Below are positions 21,890-32,861 of a DNA stretch of 64,000 nucleotides, one piece after another (position 1 is the first letter of the stretch; every line of letters starts with the position of its first letter). The stretch is from Scedosporium boydii. Lineage: Eukaryota > Ascomycota > Sordariomycetes > Microascales > Microascaceae. The notes under the pieces are model-generated. The model was not told the origin of the DNA. It made no database searches and worked only from the letters and a program-made list of their open reading frames with translations. The stretch spans positions 62,001 through 126,000 of the forward strand of contig NJFT01000014.1 in the NCBI GenBank assembly GCA_002221725.1, read 5' to 3'. The position numbers were made by a program, and so were the translations under genes.

Positions 21890-23892
21890 CTAGGGACTGG
21901 AGTACGTTGCGCGCTTCTCGATCCGCACCCAGAATTTCTCAATCATCCATATTCCCTAAATCGCCAAGATACGCACATTAGCTGTCGAAACTTTAAATCA
22001 CCAGTATCCCATGTTTAAGGAATCTGAACCTACAAAATTCGTTATTTCTGCCGGTTTCTGCGCGTTGGCAATAGAAAAGTCGAATCGCCGAAATAGCTGT
22101 GGCACAAGTCAGCACTCGTCGGAGGACCAGGGAAGTCTAAACGCTGAATCCTTACTTCGACAAAAATCTTGTTGAACTCCATCAAGGCAACAGGCCTCCC
22201 CAGACACTGATACTTGCCATAGTGGAAGACGAGATCAACTGTGCTAGTCATTTTTGCCAATCGAGCCTGATCTGTCTCCTCTAGCCAGCGTTCCGGTCTG
22301 AAGATGTCAGCGTCCTCCCCGAAGATGTTTTTCGAATGATGGATGCTAAAGGCTGACGAGCCGATCTGCGTGCCGGCTGGAACAAAAATGCCATGAATAA
22401 CGTCGCCTCCAGGGGGGACCTGCTTAAAAAATGGACCGGACGCGGGAGGGTTCATACGTAACGCCTCCTTAATCACAGCTTGGAGATATACGAGGTCCTT
22501 CCCCTCCGAGTTCTTGATGGGTGACGAAATCTTCCCGGCTGCTATGGCGTCGTCAATTTCCTTCTGTAACCTTTGATAGGCACGGGGGATCGTAAGGAGG
22601 TTGAGTAGTACAATTCGGATAGTTGTCGCTGATGTGTCGCTGCCCGCCATGACTTGGAGGAGTGCCTCTCCTGATGCTTCTTCCTGTGTAAGTCCGTGGC
22701 GGATGAACGAGCCAAGCATGTCGAATTTCTGCTCGGCGTCAGGCTTGTAACGTTCCGCTACGGCCTTGTTTGTCACACTATATACAGAGACAAGATTGGT
22801 CAGAATAACCCATCAAAACAGTTTGTAAAACCAAGGCGCAAAAATAAGAACAAGAAAGGATAAAATGGGAATACACCTACCCTATGAATGCCCCGAATCC
22901 GACTTTATCACTCGCCTTAGGGAACAACCCCCGGAGAAGTCGTGAGTGAACTATCCTAGCGAGCCAAGGTACGTGGATGATAACTATCATCGGAGGAACA
23001 AACGCCTTCGTGATCTTGATGTAGTCAAATACGTCATCATCCTTCTCTAGAAAGCCAAAGGCCTGTCCGAAGGCGAGGTCGCTGATGACATCGAGGGTAA
23101 AATACTGTCCTTTCTCGCCAAAGTCCATTGGGCGATATTCTGTGCTGGTTGAGATGTACTTCTTCTCGATGAGCTCGATGAATTTGGCAATCTGGGTATC
23201 AATTGTTCCTTCCATCGAAAGGTTTTCCTTGCCAGAGTACTAATGTGTTTTTGGACCCTGTTAGCTTCCACAAGTAGTTCCGCTTTCTGTCAAAGGCGTT
23301 GGCAAGGGTTGAAGTTACCCCAGCAGCCATTTTGGAGCGCAGTTCTCGGTGCGCGACTTCGTCCCGCATGGAGACGAGGTTATCCCGGCTAGGATCCAAC
23401 TTTTGGGCTCCATGCCCTAATGAATGATTGTTAGATCCAAAAGAGCACGAATGCCGCATGACGTCGATATAAACCTACAAGGCCCTCGTGTGTATGGTGA
23501 CCTCACAGCCATCATCTTCCGTAGCACCTCGGGGTCGTCTGTGAGTAGTTCATTTGGTCCGATCCGAGCCAGCGATCCTGTCCGCCATTAGCGACCAAAC
23601 CGAAAGCGTGATATGGTCTCGGCCGACTGCACCCACCGTATTTATCCGTCACTTCCTTGAAAGAATCAGGCGCCGCCCCGTCGAGAGTCACCCTGATCAT
23701 CCAATAACTGGACAAGCTGGCCCAGAATGGGCCTGGGATATGCGACAGACGGTACCACTGATAGACCACACGGGCGGAATATGCCGCGACCAGCAACCCC
23801 AAGAGCCCACCAGCAGCCGTTGCCTTCGGCAGCTCCCGCAGTGAGGAGAGCGCCGATAGGACAGACGTGCTAATGGATGACTGGATATTCAT
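21890..23892 (-). CDS. Cytochrome P450 monooxygenase, pisatin-demethylase-like class
   Basis: Membrane-bound heme monooxygenase of about 500 residues. The ATG at 23892 gives MNIQSSISTSVLSALSSLRE followed by the anchor helix ATAAGGLLGLLVAAYSARVV and the proline-rich hinge SHIPGPF. Later exons carry LARIGPNELLTDDPEVLRKM, MEGTIDTQIAKFIELIEKKY, the I-helix oxygen-binding motif AGSDTSATT, the K-helix ExxR as KEALRM, FRPERWLEE, and the heme loop FHYGKYQCLG with the Cys ligand. The normal heme loop starts FG; here it is FH. The last two exons give LFRRFDFSIANAQKPAEITN and GIWMIEKFWVRIEKRATYSS, with the stop at 21890. At least six introns are needed. In its setting it is a candidate tailoring oxygenase. 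Confidence 0.9.
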
Positions 23893-25619
23893 GTTTGTGT
23901 TCTTCTCTCTCTTATCGTTTTCGCCCCGTCCTGTCCTGTCTCCTCCCCCAGGCAATGGGTTGAGGTTGATTTTGAAGCAGCTCAAATCCACAAAGCTTCT
24001 GCTTCTGAAGCAAAAGTGGGGACGAGAAAGCATAGATTTCAATATGAAGGAGGGTGGGGTTAAAGACGTCGGTTGGGCAACTCCATTGTCTCATTTGATC
24101 TGTCCACGCGGAGGACGAGTTGGCCCGTCCCGGTGGGGACCTTGGACTTTTGGCGCCATTCTATCCTTCTGGACAGCGTTGCACTAACCTTCTTCGTTCG
24201 CCAAAACTCAAAGAGGTATGTATTGGCAGGCTAGTGGTGTACCCATACCCTGTCCTCGGAGCCAAAGGATGGAGTTGGCAATGGTGCCGAATTCCGTGGT
24301 TAAGGATGTAACTTAAAATCTTACGTAAATATTCTCATTCGACGAAGCAATCAGACGAATGGGCAAGTTTCTTCGTATCCACGAAGGGTCCTGGATGAGA
24401 TCCATGTCTGTCGAGGGTATTCTTCAGACTATTCTATTCTGGGCTTAGTTCGGCCACATTCGAGTGGTCTTGGTGCCACCCCGTCCTTGTCATTTTCAAA
24501 CTAAGGACTTGGCACCTGTCAAGAGCGTTGATAACAGTCTATTTTTAGTTGATCTACCCAAGCAACAAAACACCTCAAGCTAGTTTAAGAACGGAACCGG
24601 GCGCTACGGTGAGCTACTAAATAGCATATTCTGAATGAAGGTTGAGAAATCGTGTCTTTCACGCAAAGGTTTGGAAAATGACATTACCGATATCCGATAT
24701 GAGGCGAGAGAACTAGAATATAGCTCTTGTTCTGCTGTTGAAACGCCGTGACGATTTCCATTGACGCTCTGTCCCCCGAATCCACGGTCAAAATCTCCGA
24801 CATGCAGCGGCCCTTTGTAACCCCTGCTTCATTTCAGATCCCAGAGCTCCGCATCCGGGTTATCATGCCAGAGGACGCATGCCATGCCTCAGCCTGTGGT
24901 GTATTTCTCCAACCGCTACCCGATAATAGCAGTCACGAGACAGTCAATCAGTTCAGTCTAAACTTACTTCCTGAAAGATCACGACCCCGAAGGGCTCGCA
25001 AAACTCGCTCTCAATCCAACCACGGCCTTCGGGGATTGCTACTTGCAAGAGCAGAGATGACGCGGATACCGGGTGTGAAAAGAGTTGAGACTGCCGCCTT
25101 GAAGATCGGAGGTCGCTTATTAAGGAGGAGAGGGTATGTTTTGCTTCAGTGACTCCATAGTGCTCTCCCGAGCATCAAGAGGCTCGACAGTCTTCTGGAA
25201 GCCTTTTCCTTAAAAATTCCCTTGCATTTATTTGTGGACCAGGTAGGCTGTAGCCTCCTCACGTTTATTAATAGGGGTGAAAATACCAGAACGCTGCTCT
25301 CCATGTCGTCTCTACCATTGTTTAGAAGTTGATGTAATACGATCTAGCAGCCCTACGTCGAAAGGCCGTCACATTTGCATAGATAATGACACCCACAGCC
25401 AATAATTTCAACGGCTGGGGGCGCCAACATAGGTTTGCAAGCCGTATTTTTCTCCAAGTTCTTCCAATTAGATCCCGGCCATGACTGGCACTGGAACAGA
25501 TGTCATGTGCGGGTCAAGTTAGACTGGGGATCTTCGCCTGTTTCCGAATCAGTTTGTTTTTAGGAAGATTAGATTAAGACTATGGGTTAGCATCCTCCTC
25601 CTGCCGTATTCCGCTCGAC
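23893..25619. other. Intergenic, 1.7 kb
   Basis: 5' flank of the P450 and 3' flank of the acyltransferase. A 134-codon frame at 24748-25152 begins with GTG, not ATG. It faintly resembles the first part of a protein (FQIPELRIRVIMPEDA), but I cannot support a gene. No other signal. Confidence 0.45.
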
Positions 25620-27257
25620 TTATAGATCTTCAAATTCCTTTTTCAACTGCATTTCCAACTTTTCCCATTGGCCCTTTACTTTGTAAGCCGAGGTCCAGTA
25701 GTTCCCTTTACTGTCCTTGCCAAAGACGAAAAACCCATCCGCGGGCTTGACAGGCCCGTGGTTTTCTTGAACATATGAAGGCCTGCAAGGAACGTTGCCG
25801 TTCTGGGGGACCTTGCGTGCTGGTGCAAAATCCAGATTGAACAGACCAGCTTTAGACCAGTTGGAGCTGCCGATCTGGGCCATACCGCCATCACCAAAGA
25901 TAACGATTGGCAGGCCAGTGCCAGATGTCCGCACCATCGAGTAGTAAGCTTCGTGCTGGGCTCGCGTCCGCTGTTCATTAATTGCCCGCCGCACCTGGCA
26001 CGCAAGCCAACTCAGCGGCTTGCTAGCGACGTCCCCTGCGCTTACAAGGATGTTGGCCCAGCCAAAGGCATTGCCAACATATGGGTTTGTAGCCGAGTTG
26101 GGAATGAGATCACCCTCAAACGCCTTGCGAAGTGACATAGCGATGGATACAGCAACCTGAGAGTGACAAGGCAAGGTTAGAGTGTCTTGGGACCAAATGA
26201 GGTTTTAGCCGTCAATACATACCGTCCTACTAGGGTTCATGCCCATAGATATGACGACGGAGCGTATTGTCCAAGCTGTTAAGATATCATTTTCGGTTAG
26301 GAAAACCTTGGAGGCGTCCTCGCCGTTCTGGATGGCCAAGGAGCGAAGCTCCTCAAGTGCTTTGTCCAGCTGTGGTCGCCAGTATGTCTCAGGAACGCAA
26401 ACCATGCGGTTCTCCTTGGCTCGGAGGAGCATATCAATCCCATATCCCAAACCCCACTTAATGATACCACCCACTCCAACTCGGCGATCAGTAAGAACAT
26501 GTGGCTCTGTGGCAGGCCTCGTTCCTTGGGCAAGTACGTCAAACGGATCCGAATCGGGATTGCACGGCGTTGGGATCTGGTCTTGCCTACCCCAGAGCAT
26601 AGCGCTCCAGCCCTCAACAACGTATTGCATACCGAGTGCATCAAAGGCAACATGCTGCCATTGCAGCACCACGATGGTCTTATCGGTGAAGGAATTGACA
26701 CGCAGTCCCAACACTGGCTTGTCGGAGGCGAGGTAGTCCTTGATACCGCCCGGTTGATAACCGGACTCCCATGCCAAGTCCGCGAGGTCATCTGGATCAC
26801 CAACAACAGCCGGGCGGCTACTTGGTTTTGGAATCCGAGAGGCCGCTGGATGCGCTGCCGCAGATATGCCGTGGTCGACGTGAGTAAATGTTATTGCGGG
26901 TCTCTCAGCTGTGAACTCTACAGGAATGTGCCATTCGATCTTGCCGGAAGCCTGGGTACACACGGCGGTGCTCGGTTAGCAAGGGCGCCGCCAACGGTAG
27001 TGTTGAAAAGAAACGTGAACCCCAGGAGAGCTTACATTCTTCTTCAACCGCCCTCCCAATCTCTCCCATCCTTTTCGTTTAACTAAACCTTCGAGTGACA
27101 GCCGGAGCTTTTCCGGGTCAAGCACATCGTCAAACACGAGCGATACAGCCATGTTGTTGCCTTGAACCAGAAGACTGTTTTCGAAGAAGTGGAGCGGTAC
27201 CACCCTGTCGCCAGGACGCGGCTCCACGGCTTGCCTACGCCCAAGGAGAGTATCCAT
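25620..27257 (-). CDS. BAHD/trichothecene-acetyltransferase-like acyl-CoA-dependent acyltransferase
   Basis: Cytosolic acyltransferase of about 480 residues in three exons. Residues 1-75 read MDTLLGRRQAVEPRPGDRVV then PLHFFENSLLVQGNNMAVSL. After a first intron of about 90 bases come ASGKIEWHIPVEFTAERPAI and the catalytic motif WQHVAFDALGMQY, an HxxxD with His as general base. The third exon ends GQWEKLEMQLKKEFEDL. The second family motif, DFGWG, is not seen; NLDFAPAR stands near its place. Members move acetyl or longer acyl groups to hydroxyls of secondary metabolites. It lies next to the P450 in the same direction, which fits acylation of a hydroxyl made by an oxygenase here. The acyl donor and acceptor are unknown. 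Confidence 0.85.
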
Positions 27258-28088
27258 TGCAATGCTCGGTTGTTCACAAGGTGGTATTGGTCTGTGCCCG
27301 CCAATATGAATGAAGGATTCAATGGGAAGAGAACCACGGAGGATTGCCAGATTGCCAGCACAAGTGCAGGAGGAAAGCTGTCAATATAAAAGTGCGGAAC
27401 CGATACCTCGTCGATGAAAGCATATTCCCATCGCACAATAACAGCCTGAGCCCAGTTAAAAAAAAAAAAAAAAAAAAACAATTACCGAATCACTGAAGTC
27501 ACTACTCCCCTATTAATCCCTGCCCCAGTGGGTCGGCTCAGAAGAAATTCCTCCGGACGAAACGTATCTTTCAAGATTGTACCTCTGTAGAAACAGATTT
27601 ATCCAAATATTCGTTTCGAACATTACTTCGTACTTGTTCAAAGGTGCCTGTCCAGGGGCGTCGTGCTGCAGCATTTTTTGTTGATATGTGAGTGGGCGTA
27701 GATGACTTGTCGTTTTCAGTTCAGGAATTCCCCGCTTTAATCTGCAATATCGTCCTCTCTCCTGCCTGAGGTAACCCATGCACCGTAGTATATTACGGAT
27801 GATCTCGCCAGGAGGGGATGCATAGAGAAGGAGCAGATGCCGGTAAGTCACCAGACAATTCGGACATGATCTGCGCCTTCAATTTGTTTGCTGTGCAAAT
27901 TCGCCGTCCACGAGAGACTGGTTTGTCGTGGTTGTTAGGTACTGTTGGAAGTTGTTTGACTTTTTCAAATACCAATGCGAATATAAGAGGATATCACTAC
28001 TTTCCATTTGACTCAATAGCATTGCTCTTGGGCGCGTGAGTTTGGGTTTTCCGATGACTTTGCCGCGTGAAGCATCACATCACCGACC
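27258..28088. other. Promoter/intergenic DNA
   Basis: Divergent 5' flanks of the acyltransferase and the damaged membrane-protein gene. It contains a run of 21 A at 27458-27478. No gene is supportable. Confidence 0.5.
27458..27478. repeat. Poly(A) tract, 21 bases
   Basis: An uninterrupted run of A in the divergent promoter upstream of the acyltransferase. Such tracts can exclude nucleosomes in fungal promoters. Confidence 0.8.
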
Positions 28089-29374
28089 ATGGATCAACTC
28101 GCGACGTCCCCACCTAGACCTTATAACTCTGTGCAGATTAGTACGGTGATCGCATTCAGCGTCACCTATTTTGTGGCCACCATTCTCCTTGGACTTCGTC
28201 ATTTCCAGGCCGTAAAGCTCGTTAAGAAAGTGGATTTGATCTAAGTAAGTTTCCTAGGAGTTAACCCCTGAAACATTGTAGGCGATACTCACGACTACAT
28301 CTATTCGTCAACGTAGTCATTCTAACACTCTCTTACGGGTGTGCTCTGGTATATTTCGTAACCTTGATCAATCGTGAGTTCCGCGGCGCTTCTTGGGACA
28401 ATACAAGATACTAAATTGCCCCAGTGATCAGCCATGGCTGAGGGAGACATATTGGTGAATTGACTATGGGAGACCTCATTGAGTTCAACAAGGCAAGCCG
28501 CCCGCAAGATGACGCGACAAGTGTCCTCATGGCAAGATGGCAGGCTAACAACAAACAGGGCTTACTTCCCAACACCTTGACATACCTGATAACACCATCT
28601 ATCACCAAGATGGCCATGCTATGTGTCTTATATCGCATCGACCCCTCCCTCATTTATCGCTGCACTGTTGTAGTTATTGGCATCGCCATTTTTGGCTATA
28701 CTCTGGCCTTGACTATCATTACCGGAGGTCCATGCAGCCCGCTGAAGCAGGGAACATTAAAGTGTTTGCAAAACGTGGCCCTCTCCCGCGCTGTCTTGAA
28801 TATCGTATCCGACTTCGCCGTCGTGGCTGTGCCCATTCGGACAATCCACAATCTCCACTTAACAACGAAGCAAAAGATCTCAGTTGGAGTCATCTTGGCC
28901 GTAGGATCTGGGTATGTTCCCCTGGAATTTGACTCTGATGACCTTCGTCTTCTCTGACCATCCCGCAGCGTCGTCATATGCTCTATAGCTCGTTTACCAT
29001 ACGTCCTTGAATTGGGCCACTCGTCGGATGCGACTTACAAACAAGCTATTCTCGGAATATGGACAGTTGTGGAAGTCAATCTTGGCATCATCTGCGGGTC
29101 TGCTATGCGCCTGAAGCCACTGATCAAGAGGTACTTGCCGCAGCTAGGTTTGTTCTCGTCTCGCACACATGGTAGCGAGCCATATGGTTCTCGGGGAACT
29201 GGACTGGATCCTGGCGTGGGGAAATCACAGCATAAGTATCAGCTGCACAGCATTCAGAACGGAAGTGTCAACTTCGATTCGGGCAACAAACATGGTAACC
29301 GCTTCGATCCTTACACGGCCCATGGAGAACACAGTGCCCGTGATGATGGGAGCACCGACAAGATTCTAGCATGA
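28089..29374 (+). pseudogene. Rhodopsin-like (PTH11/SAT4-type) integral membrane protein, probably degraded
   Basis: The pieces fit the fungal rhodopsin-domain family of seven-helix proteins. MDQLATSPPRPYNSVQISTV and IAFSVTYFVATILLGLRHFQ give helix 1; VNVVILTLSYGCALVYFVTL helix 2; GLLPNTLTYLITPSITKMAM, RCTVVVIGIAIFGYTLALTI, GPCSPLKQGTLKC with paired Cys, ALSRAVLNIVSDFAVVAVPI and KQKISVGVILAVGSG the rest; then VVICSIARLPYVLEL and a polar tail. Problems: exon 1 runs into TAA (28242) just before a perfect GTAAGT donor, and the second junction meets TGA at 28439 if the first AG after the branch point is used. A downstream AG would avoid the second stop. A 66-base GC-AG intron at 28493-28558 (branch GCTAAC) fits the family alignment. 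It is either a pseudogene or has unusual splicing. Confidence 0.6.
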
Positions 29375-29875
29375 AGCTGCTTTAGAGTATACGTGAGGAG
29401 GAATGGTACGTATCGTTGAAGATTGACTGGTATATGGTAATGCCGCGATGTCCTACTTCCTATCAAGACCATTTTTAGATGAGCAATATTGTGCCTGTTT
29501 TCCTGACGATAACGCAATTGCTATTCAAAGTCGATATCGAACAAGAGGAATCGGCGTCGCTGAAATCTCGCATTTAGAAGGAAAAAAAAGAAGGGCCTAT
29601 TTTTCGAGTTCTTGCTGAAAGAGCCACGCAACATTGTATCCGAGACATGAGGGTGGTTCCGTGAGACAAGTTCACGGGGAACGGTACAGCCTCAATACCC
29701 ATATTATCATTTAGTAAGAATGATCAATACTTTTTCCGCCAGAAATTGAATTACCTCGACGAAAAGTCCAGCGTCGATGTGTGTGTGTGTGTGTGTTTTT
29801 TGGTGTTTGATGTGGGAACACCATCAAAGGTTATTCATAGCCAAAGTCCAGTTACGGAATTTCAACGAGGTGCTC
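29375..29875. other. Intergenic
   Basis: It includes a (GT)9 microsatellite at 29779-29796 and then the tRNA. No gene is supportable. Confidence 0.5.
29779..29796. repeat. (GT)9 microsatellite
   Basis: Nine GT units in tandem about 80 bases before the tRNA. Confidence 0.85.
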
Positions 29876-29968
29876 GGTCGTATGGTCTAGTGGTTAGGAC
29901 TCCGGATTTTGACTAGTCTTCGACTAAAATGGTTTCCGGCAGCCCCGGTTCGAACCCGGGTACGACCT
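29876..29968 (+). tRNA. tRNA-Gln (anticodon UUG) with 21-base intron
   Basis: The acceptor arms GGTCGTA and TACGACC pair fully. The D arm is GTCTAGTGGTTAGGAC. The anticodon stem CCGGA (29902-29906) pairs with TCCGG (29935-29939) around TT-TTG-A. The intron sits at the canonical site one base after the anticodon, 29913-29933, and its AAAAT can pair with the anticodon region. The T arm is CCCGGTTCGAACCCGGG. The mature length without CCA is 72, and the discriminator base is T. Confidence 0.93.
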
Positions 29969-30358
29969 CTTTAAATCTTAATACTGCCTCATTTGGAACT
30001 TTTTGTCCTTTCTCCCGCATCTTCATTTTTTCCTCCCGGTTTCAATGTTACTTTTTTCTCCCCCGGCTCTCCTTTGTTTTTTGCCTTAGTATCCTCGAAA
30101 TTGGAGATGATACATGAACTAACGTATGGCCTACCTAGCGAGGACTAGGTGTAATAGTGAAGGAAGGAACTTGGAGGGTGAAGCAATTCCTTATTCTCAC
30201 AGATTGATTACTCAGCATTTCTAGCAAAGAAAAAAAAAAAAAAAAAAAGAAGAAAAAGAAAAGTCAGCAAAAATATATGGGGCGGGATTCCCTGGACATC
30301 AAAGGCATGAAGGTCGGCACTATCCAAGCATACTCGAAGAGCACGCCTCACTCTGGAA
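29969..30358. other. Intergenic with poly(A) tract
   Basis: An A-rich run at about 30229-30262 lies 100 bases before the next start. A CT-rich stretch follows the tRNA. No gene is supportable. Confidence 0.5.
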
Positions 30359-31620
30359 ATGACGCCCTCCGTAGGCGACAACGCACAAAAAGGGCACAGC
30401 TCCACGATGTTAACAGAAACAAAAACTCCGACCGCTCGCGACTTGTTGACAGTCATCGTCACCACCTCAGTCACACCCTCTGTACCTTCGACAGAACTGC
30501 TATCGTCGGTCCTAGAGTCCTTCAGCCGCCATTGCCCCTGCTTGTTAGATTGCCGAGTGATCGTCACGTTCGACGGTTACGAGCAAATTACCCCTGCGGC
30601 CCGCCTGAAAAAGGGACGTGTTACTCCAGGTCAGGCTAAGGCCTATAGCCTCTACAAGGATAACATAAAGAGTCTCATACTTGAGAACTATTATGACTTG
30701 TATCCGAGTGAAGACGAAGTTCCCTTCGCCCAGACTAACGCAGAGGCTGAGTATGGGAGCCCAATGGATCCTAAAAACGTGGTGCACTACACAGTCTCGC
30801 AGACACCCAACAAGAAGGTGACATTCATAGAGCCATCGAGGCGACTGGGCTTTGGCCTTTCTGTGCGTTCGGCTCTAAGAGTGGTCGAGACTCCCTACGT
30901 CTGGGTCCAGCAGCACGACTGGGCTCTAGTCTCCGATTTTCCTTTGAGCCCACTTCTGAGTGTGATGAGAGAATCTGAGTCGGGAGGGGACCCTGAGGTC
31001 CCCGTTAAATACGTTTGTCTGCCGGCTGTCCGTATGCTGTCATACGAGAGCTCCCTAGGCGGAGCCACTCCGCCGGTGCTCAGGAACCTAACTTTATCCC
31101 TGGGAAGAACGTTCAGTCCGGCATCGCAACCGGATATCAAGATTCCTTTGACGCCCGTTTTTTTCTGGCACGACAAACCACACATCTGCTCTACTACACA
31201 TTATCTGAAGCTCGTATTCCCTTCGCGGTTGGCGGTTCTGCGAGGAGATTTCATTGAGGACAAGATCGGTCAGCGTGCTCGAGCACAGATGAAGGAAGGC
31301 CATGTACGTACCACCCGATATCCCTGGTTACGATCCCAAATCAATCGAGCATGAGACATGAGGCCCTCTTTGGGTACGTCGAGGCGACTAACAAAGAAAA
31401 TAATCAGTGGGCGAAGTGGGCAACGTGGCTCTATTACCCCGATGAAGGGAAGCAATTGTGCTTAAAACACCTTCGAGGAAGAACCTGGAGGGGCGCTGAA
31501 TCCGAGGTCGAAGAGGCTGCAAAATGGAGACAATACAACTGGGAGATGCAAAATGCCCTGCAAGACGATTCTCGAGACTCAACTGAAGATAGTGGCGCGG
31601 ATACGATGACAGACTCATAG
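30359..31620 (+). CDS. Uncharacterised glycosyltransferase-like protein
   Basis: Two exons, 30359-31303 and 31408-31620, joined in phase 0 across a 104-base intron, give about 385 residues. There is no signal peptide or membrane helix. The N-terminal half has a Rossmann-like opening (DLLTVIVTTSVTPSVPSTEL, CRVIVTFDGYEQI) as in GT-A glycosyltransferases. RRLGFGLSVRSALRVVETPY then VWVQQHDWALVSDFPLSPLL resembles the nucleotide-sugar and acceptor region of GT2-like enzymes, with QHDW where such enzymes keep an acidic motif. The C-terminus is acidic, rich in Asp and Ser. I do not recognise a named family; the glycosyltransferase call is inference from layout. The start is the first in-frame ATG. 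Confidence 0.7.
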
Positions 31621-32861
31621 TTCCCACCTACATCACCTGGTTGCAGGTACACAACTTCAGCTGTCCATTTTTCTCCAGCTCCAGGAATGCCATAAAAACC
31701 TCTAAAGAGGCCAGGCTTCTCAAAAATCTGTACCGGATTCGCCCCGGAGACCTTACGGCTGTGGTAACCTGACCTATCATCGGGTGCCATCTTACGACGG
31801 CCTTAACGTTGGATCTCCTTCGATTCCTTTTGAGATATCAGGAGGCGGCATAGTCGGGGCCGAGGCTAACACGAAAACAGAACGTCGCTAGGACGGGGTC
31901 ATCTCGTTTTCCACCGACGAACAACAAGTCGCTGAGGAGGCGGCAGACGTGTCCCTGGACGTGCAGCATTCTCGCTCGCCATTCTCAGAAAGTCTGGTCC
32001 GCCACGTCATGCTTTCCAATGGGTCTTCACACCGTCGAGGGGGTTACATGGTGAAGAAGTCTACGTTCACTACATTGAGGAATAAACGACCTCCACGACA
32101 TAAAATCAACCTTTTTGGATGACGAAATGCGGAGCTGTGGGGCTTATGGAAGGGTTATCGGGGAAACCTAGCCTAGAAAGGCAGTTAATACTCAATGTCG
32201 AGATATCGATCTCGTTAACCGCTTTCTTTGTTATGTCGCATTGCTAGGGCCAAAAGTTCCACTCTTTTTGTAAGGTATGAGAGGTTGGTCTTCAATGCTA
32301 CATTTTGTGCATGAATGGCTGACAAAAGAGCCGGCCGAGAAGTTGCAATATGCGGGCAGTATGCGCAGCTTGAAGATCACTCCCGTGCGCTAGGGTTCTG
32401 TTCTACGGCAAATATCTATCCACCTTCTCGTTTAGGAATCCCCCCACGAAGGGGGCCGAGGATTCGCAACTGCGAACGCCAGAGCCTTGAAAGACTTCGA
32501 AAAGGAACATCGAATTGATGGCACGCGATTACCTACTGCAACCCATCACAGTGAGCGGCTGGCAACATGTAACCTTCCCAGATTGACGTGGAATCCGAGG
32601 TCATCGCTCTGTTCCTCGTGATCATTTTGGCTTTGGTCTCTATTCTGCGATGCATACTTCGAACTTCGCACTTGAGGTCTAGTGGGGTGGTCCTCAGTCG
32701 AGACATAAATACGAAAGAAACGGAATCATCTCGTCCTTTTTGTTCTTCTCTTCCCTATCCTCAACCGCTTTGTTGGACGCTCATTGCGGTTTCTCTGTAA
32801 TTCTGACCTCTCTTTCCCGCAATATCTGCTCGTCTGATTACCAGGAAACCAAGTTGACATC
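31621..32861. other. Intergenic, 1.2 kb
   Basis: 5' flank of the LVIVD protein gene. A 118-codon minus-strand frame from ATG 31790 overlaps the previous gene's last exon antisense. Its first 60 residues look protein-like (KPGLFRGFYGIPGAGEKWTA), but no further exon could be linked. Otherwise nothing. Confidence 0.4.

Noticed and set aside
24748..25152. 134-codon plus-strand frame, faintly like the start of an acetyltransferase
   Set aside because: It begins with GTG, not ATG, and no acetyl-CoA motif or joined exon follows. At best a decayed relic.
31434..31790. 118-codon minus-strand frame with a protein-like beginning
   Set aside because: Most of it is antisense to the glycosyltransferase-like gene's last exon, and no second exon or domain could be linked.
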